Assembly: GCA_958510875.1 (NCBI GenBank)
Contig: OY294068.1
Span: 29,926,297 to 29,990,296, forward strand
Length of the DNA stretch: 64,000 nucleotides
DNA from: Endomychus coccineus
Lineage: Eukaryota; Arthropoda; Insecta; Coleoptera; Endomychidae
Direction of reading: 5' to 3'
Positions 48,701 through 60,700 of the stretch are shown here, piece after piece. How positions within the stretch are numbered: position 1 is the stretch's first letter; every line of letters begins with the position of its first letter. The notes below the pieces were generated by a model. That model was not told where the DNA came from and made no database searches. It was given only the letters and a program-made list of their open reading frames with translations. A program made the position numbers and the translations under genes.

Positions 48701-51700
48701 CAGTGGGTTACGCACACAGAAAGGTCCATAATGAATATTTCTACGAAAACTCGCAAATTTTCTCAGGACGATTACAATACTCCCCTTCTACTACGGGACG
48801 TACTTTTCCACATTTTTAATTCTTGCAAATCTAAACAGGTTCAAAGTTTTTGAATATTATACTATACTATAATTCGCGAATTTTATCAACTAGGGCAATA
48901 ATGTGACTATGCTATCTAAAACGTGAGTCGATTATTACTTCGAGATATCTGGTTTGGTAACCAATCGCTAGGCAATTAGATTTATGAATAAACGTTTCTT
49001 GAACCGAGGCAAACGGGTGCAACAAGTTTTGCCCATATTGAATAGTTAATACTAGTGATATTTTTTTGTATCTATTATTTTTATGATGTTAGCTTTTATA
49101 TCTTCGTCATATGAAATAATGAAGCCATTTTGGTCGAGCTACAAGAGGGGGATTATCTAAACTAAAATAAGAATTGGTCCCAGAATAGTGCCATGGGGTA
49201 CATCATTTTCCAGTTTCTCAGTAGGACTGTAAGCGTTGTCTATTTTAACCTTTAGTTCGCGATGTGTTCGATAATACTTGAATAGATTATTATTAAATAA
49301 TGCTTCTGACATCTAAGAAAACTGTACATTGTACCCCTTCATCAAGCCTTCCCTAATTTCCTTAATCCGCATATACCTTTTTTAGTACTTTTATTCTCAC
49401 TGAATCCATATTGGTGCTCAAATATTAATTCATTATTTTCGAGGAATGAAATTAATTTTCTTGTAATTTGGACCTTCTGTTCGGACGGTAATTTGCCATG
49501 TTATTACTATTGCTTGATTTGAGAATTGGTGTGCCTGTGGTGGAATTTTCAAACTGAATAGGAAAAATTGTTGTCGATATGACTGAATTTGTAATGTATA
49601 AAATGAGAAAAAGTTCAGGAACTTGGATCTACTTGGACATATATCTCCATTATAGAACTTGCTGATGAGCATATAATACGTTGAATAAGAGAAATTTAAG
49701 TTCTTTTAAGGAAACGAACCGTGGAAATCCTAGAAGCGCAGAGCGTTTTATAAGCAATATTTTAGAAAATAATGGACTAGTCACAAGAACGATTGGTGTA
49801 GATCAAGTTAAGGACTTCAATCTAGTTTTTCCAAACATTTCTCCCTCGGACAGGTACATTTTAAAATATTTCACCCCAGAACTAGTTCAGATATCGGCCA
49901 TATTTGTTTCAGCTTACCACAGACAATACCTGAACAAAATAAAGTACAAAACAACAACGCAAAGAAGATTTTGGATAGTAATACCGATATCAAAGCCACC
50001 GAAGTGAGTAACTATTTCCATTTATTCCATTCAAATGTGGTTTCTTGAAACCTAGTTTAATTTTTATTCCAAGTTATTTGGATATTAATATTATTATATT
50101 AGAAATACTGGAACGATTATCAGAATTCATTTGTATAAATCTAGTTTTACATCATTGGTATGTGTTAGGTCCGGATAATGTAAATTTCGAGGTATAAATT
50201 ACTTTATTTGAAAATGTTCTATTGAATTCATTGATCATTTTGATTTGTGTATCATTCCATCGCGCCTCATTGAGTCACCTTAACTTGAACGATGTTGTTC
50301 AAGATCTAGGTCCTTCAGCAAACCCGAACTGTCTTCGGGGATTTTTTGATCATGGAGAAACTAAGCAGGGAAATTAAGGAATTGAAAGAGGAAATTATTC
50401 CTCATGGACGAAACATAATGCAGATACCACCAATTAAAGGAAGCGAGTTGGAAACTGGGCTAGAAGCTGTAAAGAGGAAGCCACTCACTTAAAGGAATAT
50501 ATTTAAATACCAATAACCCAGAAGAAGGTCAGAAGAAACTATTCACCAAGAAAAGAGAATAAGAAATTAATACATGAATTTGTTGCGGAAACCAAGCATA
50601 ACATAGCCCAAAAAGGGCTCTTGGACTACAATTAATAACTGGAGATATACATAAGTGGAAAACCGTCATATATGATCTGTTCATATATACGATCATCATG
50701 TCTAAGTTCCCTCAGAAACTATTACTCAAAATAATACAACCAAGAAAACCCAATCCCAGACCACCAGTTCAGATTCAGGCGTAAACAGGCGAGAATAGGT
50801 CACTCATATGATGAAAATGCGTTAGAAGAAAACAAAGTACGCTTTGTAGTATTCTTAGATGTAGCTCAAGCGTTTGTTAAGATTTGAGAGATTACATTAT
50901 AAATTAAAATCTATCTTTCCCAATATACAGATATTTTAAAATCCTACTTATCAGACAAACACTTCTGTATTGAGCAAGAAAATGCCTAATCGGATCTTAA
51001 ATACATCTAAGCAGGAGTCCCACAAGGACTAGGTCCTGTGCTCTACTTTCTGTATACGTGTGATCTACCAGATTCAGAAGATAACAATATAGTTAATTTT
51101 TTCGACGATACTGCTATAATAGCAATGGGCAAAAAATATACAGAAACAGCTAAAAAACATCGATACGCCTTCAATAAATTCCAAAACTGAACCAAGAAAT
51201 GGAAAATTAAATTAAATGAAGAAACATCATTTCATACTGATTTCACTATAAATAAAAAGGCTTACATTATGCAGAGCTGTTGGATCGATTCGACGCCGAT
51301 TTGAAGCGAAAAAGCGGCCGCATTTGGCAAACAAAAAAGTGCTCTTCCACCAGGTCAACGCACAGGTCCGCAGTCGCAATGGCAAAATTTCATGAATTGC
51401 GCTACGAATTGGTTCGTCATCCACCATATTCTCCAAATTTAGCCCCCTGTGATTTTTATCTACTTCCAATCTTGAAGAAATGGCTCGGCGGATAGAGATT
51501 AGGCTCCAACGATGAGGTCATCGCTGAAGAAAACGTCTATTTTGAATGATTGCCGAAATCGTATTATTTGGGAGGGCTACAAGGAGATTATGTTGAGAAA
51601 TAAAATAAGTTTTGGCCAAATAAATCATTTCTTGCTTAATTTTTCAGGAACTTTTCACCTTGCCCTCGTATAATCGACGACAACCGACGAACAATTTTAT

Positions 51701-54700
51701 CTTTTGTTGCGTAAAAGATCTAGGATAAGAAATGCGATTCTTATTTTGCAATGCACTCCAAATACAAAAATTCGTTTCAGATATTCGACATTTCCTGCAC
51801 CAAAGATGATTGCAACGATAATAAAAAATTAGTGGTTGTTTGTGTATTGGCGCCACATTTTAACTTTAACGAAGACCCTAAAGGAATATCGAAGGAATTG
51901 AAGATATTCAAATCTTACGAATATTTGCCAACTTACGAACAATATCTGTTGAAATGTGCTGCTATTCTTGGGAAAACATTTTCCAGAGATTTACTCTTCT
52001 ACGTATTTTCTTCGAAATACTATGAGAAATATTCCATGCAAATAGTCTTAGGTAAGATTTCGAACTGAATTTAGGTACATGAAATCAGAAATTCATTTAG
52101 TGTCAAATTCAAGTATATCTTACTGCTTGGCCAAAGGAAGCTTCTATTGTCGAACCATACCATATATTTGACTTGGTCAATCCAGCTTCATGCCATTTTG
52201 CTCCTATTCCAAGGATTTAACAGATGATCCATGATTTATCTAGATTATTTGCCAGACAGTCAAAAAAGTATTGATTATAACAATGGTCAATCGCCAGAAT
52301 CTCATCGAGGGCATTCAATTAAAATCGCAGGTCCAAGCTTTCCAGTGTATGAAAAATGGTGCAAAATATTGACCTGCAATATTTCCCCAAATCACTGCCA
52401 TGTAGAAATTGTTTTGGACGTATCACACCCAACAAGTTACCAAAATATTACTGATTTCTAGCTATACAAACTTTGTTCGAGTTGAGAATATTATCATGCG
52501 CAAATAGAACGAAAAATCTCAACAACAATTCTATGCAATCTGAGAGGCGCAAAGATTTAAGAGCTCACATATGTATCAAATGTGATTGTCCCAATCTGGA
52601 AGTTACAGGTATATTAACAGAAACTTGTAAAAATTGTTGATCCACATGGTTCTTTTATATTTGTTGAAGCACACAGTCACTTGCCAAAATATACGTTCTG
52701 CGGATCTCTTCATTTCCGTTCTAAGGTATACCAAGACGCTATTTACAAACTGTTGACGGATATTGAGAAAATTGAATTCCACATGAAAGCGTTCAAGTAC
52801 TTGTGTAAGCATGCAAAGAAATGTTCAGCATGCGGGAATGGTCCCCTAAATTTGAAATTATTGTTTACACAGAAGACGATGGAGGTGAGAAATTTATTAT
52901 AATCTTGTAACAAAATATATCTATATTTGTTGATTTAATTAATGAAGATTTTGAAATGGGAATCTGATAATCTAGTAGTTAAATGCAACCAAAACTCAAG
53001 CTTGTATCTTCTCCAAGAAGGAGGATCCCATAATTTCTGATATGATGATGTCTGGTACAACTATTCCTGTGAAGTCTTTACATCTATTCGCAGGATCACC
53101 ACCAACAACACCTTCTCATAGGATGATCATGTGGAGTCCATTGGTTTTCTATTCCGTGCCAAGAGGTACTTTACATCCTAGCAGCTCCTCATAATCTACA
53201 AAGCATGGATTCGACCTGTTCCGGAGTACTGTTCACATGTTTGGAGTTCGACTCCCAAAAATACGCTGAAGCTCTTGGATTCTATCCAGAAGAGAGCTAT
53301 TCGTTTGATTGATGATGTCACACATCCCTTTTTTATAGATATTTCCATGGTCTGTGATCATCAGAAATCTCGTATGCTATTCCACCACGAGAGATTCCAG
53401 GTAGGCGGACAAAACTCAAGCTGTTCACCCAGTCATTGTCAAGCTCGTGACCTGCCGTACAACTACCTATCAATTTTTCTATCAAACTGCATAGTTTTGT
53501 CTGGTGAGGTTTTCCCCATACGCCTATAACCTCCAAAGCTTCAAGAAAAATTCGAATGCCTATCTCCTCGCCCTACATTCTACCACTGGCTCACACGATG
53601 TTCTGTGAACATTATAGGCTTTCCTCTCGTGGTTTCTTCTCAAAGTGTGGAAAAAAAATGAATATCAGAACTACAATAATATCTGAAACGTCAATAGGTT
53701 CGTATTTGGGAAACAACAATCTGGAGCCAACAGAAAAGGGTGAAGAAGGAAATTACATCCTTCTGCTTTATCTTATGCTTATTATCAGGAATCTGGAAGC
53801 AGCACAAACTGGTCACAAAAATCCATCAATTGTGTAATTTGACGATTATTTTGCTGTTACCGCATTCCTAAAATGGGCAATGTGGTAGAATTGCTAAGTA
53901 GATGCTGACATAAGAAAATAGTAGGGCATCAATACTGTTTTTGCAGATGGTGCTGAATACCTCTAGCTTTTGGACTTGCCTACTAGTTTCCTAATAAACC
54001 AATAGTTTTCTTAATGAGAGTATCGTTATCCACTCACTCCCCTAAATGTTGTGAATTAAGTCATGTATCGATGAATTTCAGAAACGAGTTAAGAAAAATA
54101 AGACCGAAAAGACCGCACATAGAATAAATGAAGGAGGAGATGCAGCTTTATCGCCAAGGACTAACAAGGCAGAAAATATGTCACCTCGAACAGATATTGA
54201 GGAAATTAAATCAATAACCGGTTATTTACCAACTTATCTTAATAGAGGTAGATCGTGTAATTCTTGTTTGATATGAGCATTGACTAGAATTTTTTATTAT
54301 TGTAGATTATCCAGAATCAACAAACCAAATGTTGGCCTTTCCGTCCTTCTTTCGTTGTAATTTCGCGAACTGCCAATGCGGAAGTACATTAAGTACTACG
54401 TACAGAAATTTAGTGGATCATGCCAATGGATCAGGTTATGTGTTTTAGTCCATTTATTTAGTTCTTAGTCAGTTTAAATATTATAAAGTTTTGGTAGAAA
54501 CACCAACCGAAAATTTACGAAAAGGAATCTAGGTAACACCGAAAACGATATATCTACATATATTACCGGCTAGAGGAATCTTGCTTTTCGTAAAACTGTT
54601 TTTTTTTATAGTATCATCTATAGAATAGATCGGCTCCTGAATTGCCGCGAAAAAAAAAACAAGTATACATATTGCGTTAAATTTATCTTCGAAACAACGT

Positions 54701-57700
54701 TAGTTAATTCAAGAATGGGTAGCAATATAGGGTTCCCCTAGTCGCACGGTGCTAATTTTTTGGCAGAGGACTGGCTTCGTGAATTGGAGCTAAGGGTTAA
54801 TAAGATAAATTTGAAGATAGACCTCTGTAACATCCGAGCTCTTAGCAAAAACATAAACGCTGTACATTACCACCTGCAGACAGACAAACCAGACATACTG
54901 GCCTTAACTGAGACGCAGGTCAATCCATCCACCAAAACGACCTATATGCTCTGCCCCCGGCTATGAGTTCCACACTCGTTTCAGATTTAAAGGAGGTATC
55001 TGTCTCTATTCTACAAATGATCTCTCAAGCCGCCGAGAGGAGAATCTAAAACCATAAGAATTCGATGTAATGTGGATCAAGTTTGATAATAACAAACAGA
55101 CAAAATTTCTCGGTTGTCCTTATTTATCACCAAATGAACCAGCTCATGGTGACCTATTTGAATTTCTTTCTCTGAAACTTGACCTCATTCAGCAGAACTA
55201 TCCGGCAGCTGAAATTATTATCATGGGTGATTTCAACGTTCACAACTCTGAGGCCTTCGCCATTACCTACGGTCTCGAGCAGTTAATTAATGAACCAACA
55301 CGGATCCGTGATAATAACAATCATTATGCCATTTTGCTGGAATGCAAATTCAACTTTGGATTCACAAGGGAAGGACCCTCCTAATATTGCTGTCATCGAT
55401 AGCCATATGCCTGAAATTGCATTCATTTAGGTGCATTCTGCTTCATCTCAATACCAAAAAGTCTATTGGAACAAACGGCATTTCACCTGTCGTTCTCATG
55501 GAATATGCGCCTGAATTTACACCAGTTTCTGCAGGTTGTTTATCTTTTCATACAAACTTGGTATTTCCTTCCACCTGGAAGACAGCTAGAGTGCAACCAA
55601 GTTCAAAAAAAGGAAAGAAGATCTTTCCTAATAATTATAGACCCATTGCACTATTATCTGTTATTTTTAAAGTGATGGAGAAAGCAATCAACATCGAGCT
55701 TATCAAATACCTAGAGAGCTACAAAATTGTAAATAACCGGCAATATGGCTTTCGTCAGCAGAGATCAACAAGAGACCTGCTTGCAGAAATCTATTGATAA
55801 ATATGGGTAATCTCTAGCTGTATTATTGGATATCTCTAAAGCATTTGACCGAGGCTGGCATCAAAGTCTCCTTGAGAAACTTCCGTCGTATTGTTTGCTG
55901 CCTCAACTTTGTCGCTTACTATCGAGTTTTCTCTCAGATAGATCACTCCATGTGGTGGTTGACGTAGTATCCTTCGATACAATGGGATATCTATCAACGC
56001 TGGTACTCAACAGGGATCTGTCTTGGCACCAATTTTGTTTCTGCTCCATATCAACGATCTGCTGGAAGTGACCACCAGTCCCGTCCACACCCGTCCACAG
56101 ATTTGCAGATGATGGTACACTTCATACCGCTTTCTCATCTAGAGCCCCTATACCATCCAATGAAGCCAGAGGAGCTAGGCAGGGACAGGCTGACGCAATT
56201 AATGGAGATCTGGCAAAGATTTTGAAGTGGGGATCTGATAATCTAATAAAGTTTGATGCAACCAAAACTCAAACTTGCGTCTTCTCCAGGAAGGCGGATT
56301 CCACATTCCCTAATATGATGATGTCAGGTACAAGTCTTCCATAACAATGCTCGGGATCACCACCAACATCACCCTCTCATGGGACGATTATGTGAGTTCC
56401 ATTGCGAAAACCGCTTCACAAAAACTTCAGTATCTCATAATCTACAAAGCACAGATTCGACCTGTCCTGGAGTACTATTCACATATTTGGAGTTCGGCTC
56501 CCAAACATACGCTGCAGCTCTTGGATTCTATTCAGAAGAGAGCTATTCGTTATTCACTTACGAGTTCATTGACCTCTCTAGAACATCGTAGAAAGTTGGG
56601 AAATTTCTCCCTTTTCTATAGATATTCCCATGGTCGTTGTTCATCAGAAATCTCGTCTGTTGTCCCACCACGAGTGGTTCCAGATAGGCGGACTAGACGA
56701 GCTCAAACTAGTCACCACTTCAGTGTCAAACTCGAGACCTGCCGAACTTCGTCCTACCAGACCATTTTTTTTATCAAACAGCGAAGTTGTGGAAATCTTT
56801 ACCTGGTGAGGGCTTTCCTATGCCTATAACCTCCAAACCTTCAAGAAAAATACGAATACTCTACTCCACTGCTGGCTCACACGATGTTTTTCGAACATTA
56901 AAAAAAAACTCAGAGTCTCTGGGGGTACTGAAAGGCTTCTAGTGATAGAACCATTAGGGGATCTGATGCAGTTGATAACAATAATAGTTAATGCACGAAC
57001 CTATATTCTACTGATATATGTCGTAACAAGAGAACCGTGAATAATTCTCAAATACCTTGTTATTTTCAGGTCAGTATCTGAAGATGCTGGAGAACATTAT
57101 TAATTATGCCGTCACCTCATTCGAATACAATCATTACTCAGACAGTTTCAATTTGTTAAGAGACGCTATCAGATTTCTACAGGTACGTTTTGTGTAGGTA
57201 TACAGGTTGGAAAGTTCAAATTAGTAGTTGGGTATTGCGAGTGTTGGAATAGCGTATCCGTTTAGACGAGGATAAAGCGTAACAGCGTCAGCGATCGCCT
57301 CTAGAGGGAGATCGCAGTCTTGAACTTTAGTAGTTGTTTCAGTAACTGTGAACGTGTAAGCGAAAGCATGAGTTCACATCGCATCCTTTCTACCAGGAAA
57401 TAAATTGAGTAAATTACATCAGCAGGAGAGAATGCAATTATTCTATTGCTTTTATCTTTTCTTAGCGAAAAAGAGCGAAACTATTACTTATAGTTCTAAA
57501 TAATAATATTAAATCAAACTACAACTACAAATGTTCCAAATTAAATCTCAAAGTATTTTCAATATTTATACACAGGTCAGGAAAATTATCGGCCCTAGAT
57601 TCTTGAAAACTAAAAATTTCTGAGGAGAAGAATGCTGAAATTATGTTCCAATGCCACCGCTATGTATCCAGAATTCTGATACTCGATGTTCCTTCAAATT

Positions 57701-60700
57701 TGCCGCATTTAACTTTATGGTATTTCCAAAATAAAGTCAATACAAACTTTATGCCTACTTATAGCAGTGACATTTTGTTTACTGTTAATTTATTATCTCA
57801 ATTCATAATGAATTTTCATTTAGATGCAATTCATCATTGCAATATATTCCATTTAGTATTTTAAAACAGGTATTGATATACCTTTGATAGAAAAAAATTA
57901 TGATAGAAAATTCAATGCGAAAAATGGGAATTTCCATTCAAATTTGTATTCTTAGCTTTCGTTCTTTCGATCTCTTCTTTATTTTGTTGAAAAAATGATA
58001 AGAATAATACAATCCCTGTTATATTTACAGAGACTAAATTGACCTGGCGCTAACACCTCGAACATCGAGTGAAGAAGGTCTCTGCATCCTGTTGGGCGTG
58101 CAGAAGAGCTTTCAGCAGCACATGTACAGACAAAGATTCTTTATTGATTCTATACCACTGTGATCAGGTGTATGGTCACTTATGCTGCGGTAGTGTGTTG
58201 TCGGGTACAAGGACTGTTATGTCCCAGCGCCTCCTGGATCGACTGCAGCGGCTTGCATACGTGGGTATATTGAGCGATATGAGGTCGGCTCCAAAGAGGG
58301 CCCTTGAAGCTCTCGCAGGATTACCACCTCTACACTTATATCTAAAAACTGAGGCCATGAAAACGGCGTATAGGTTAAAGGGCCTAGGTCACTGGACCAA
58401 AATACAGTACTCTCGTGGACACTCAGAGAAATGAAGCAAGATAGCATGATCCCAGCTATATGGTTCACTTCTCCCAAAATCCTCATCCCGTATAGAGGAG
58501 ATTGGAGTAACGAAACTCTCCCCCTACTGCCGCTAGGTGGGCTTATGGCTCCGTGCTCCCAGAACTTATGGAAGCCAGCGTTGGCAATATTCTGGGTTTC
58601 TGGCCGGCCACAAACCTGCTAGAATAGAATAGGCTTCTGACCACCCCCTCCCCTCAAATGATGATGATGATGGTATATTCACAGTTCACATTTTATCTCG
58701 GTTACCGGCAATTTCAGGAAAACATAATAAGTGGATATGTATACAGTGGAAAACGACTATGCTAAATCGTATATTTATTTAATAATTCTTAACATTGACT
58801 GAAATAAAAATGTCAAACTGATTCCAGATCAATCTTTCGTATTTACATTTGGCAAGGGAGAAATAGTTATTAATCCAGATCTGAATACACATCGAATCTC
58901 TATATTGGTTCCTATACTATACTATACACTAATTTCTAAAATCTAGCTAAGCCCGTGAAGCACTTTCAATGAATAAGTCTATTGTACAGTGCACAATGGT
59001 CTTGAGGTATATCATCTATGCATTTGAAAAACAATTAATTAAAAGAATCAATTAATTGGAATATTTATTAATGAGATAACGTAACGAATTATAAAATAGA
59101 ATAATTATCCAATGCACAGTAACGCCCATAAATGCTTAAATTTCAGCTGTTGTTGATTTGGTAGGAGTTGTCAATAAATATTCACCAAATTATTTATGGA
59201 AATTTCTACCTACTATTCTAATAAATATTGTACTGAACCGATTTATCATAATTAATTAAGTTAACATAAACTAACTTCATGAATTCATTAAAACTGTTAA
59301 TGTAGGTATTTGAAATACAAATACATTGCAAATATGTATTTGAAATTAAAATTACAAAATACAAATATATTTCAAAAACATTTTATTGAGTTACTGCGAA
59401 GCCCTGCTTCACGCACTGGCGAACTCCCGGAATGTGCCAATGTCTACCATTGTAGGCGTTGACCGTATTTCATCTCCTTTGCTCTCATGAAAATAGGATA
59501 CACATGTGTCTATATTCTAACACTAGCATACTCTTGTATCTAATGGTTTCCAGTTTCTAACTTGTATGCCCACTTAGTATATAACACAATTAGACCACTG
59601 ACTGTTTCTCTTTCAATTCAAACCCGAAAAATAAGGGTTCCGTTCCTTTTTAGATCTCTTCGCACAATCTGAACATACCACAATGGGAGATATCCCTAAT
59701 TGAGGGAAAATGCTTTGCTTTATTAGGAGACTCGCATTTGAAACTTGGCGAAATAAACGAGGGTTATAAGAACTATCACGTAGCAATGATGAAATTTGGT
59801 AAGTAATTATACCATCGAATCCACTGGAGTGGAAAAGGCGATTTACTCTTCCTGTTCCTCATTTCATAGATTAGACTTATATATTTTCAGGATCGAAATT
59901 TCCAACGAGTCATTTGACGGTATTCCTGAAATTGTACACACTGAAATTCAGACAAACCCTTGGATTGTATGCATCTCCAGAGTTATTTCATAAACACCAT
60001 GATACAAAAGGAGCATATCATTGCGATAGTGTTTCTCAATGTTTAACTGGACTTTACAATGTTTATAAGGTGAGTGGAATCATGATTGAGAAAGGAGACA
60101 AGTGCCCACATGATGTGATGGAAGTCTGTTTCGTTCTTTGATTCTAGATCAGAAACATGTGGAAGGAGGCGGAACTGGCTGCTATTTGGGCATTAAGCAA
60201 AGCTTTGGAGAATCAAATGAACTTCGTGGGAATATGCGAGTGTTTGGCAAACATGTTGTACATTTGTCAGCGACAAAAGAAGCAACTGTTATTCACTACT
60301 TTGGAAGCGTACGCCATCCGTTTGTGCCAAAAAAAGAAAGTGGAATATATCGAACGGAGAGACCTTGTAGCTGTGATCGTGTTATACCAGACAATTTTTT
60401 CGTCAAGGTAATATTACAAAATAAAGATTTATACAGCCCCGGACTGCCTCGTCTCCAGGGACTGAGGGCCCTGGTTAATTATGACTGGGATCCTACAATT
60501 AAATCTCAGGATAGCCTAAAAATAATTTTATTTCAGTCAGTTACAAGAACCACAAAAAATTTGCTTTTTTCAAATAGAATGCCATGTACATTATTTCTTA
60601 TTCGGAAAGTCGTTTAAATTTGCTACTTCTCTATGTAGTGTTCGTAAATATATTTTCAATAATTATTGTTGACTTATGAGTAAAGCTCAGATTATAGGCA

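Noticed and set aside
60138..60617. 159-codon frame overlapping ADCY10-like exon 60148-60407
   Set aside because: It is an alternative frame; the exon frame ([19 protein letters not shown]) matches the TPR-like series and the splice phases.
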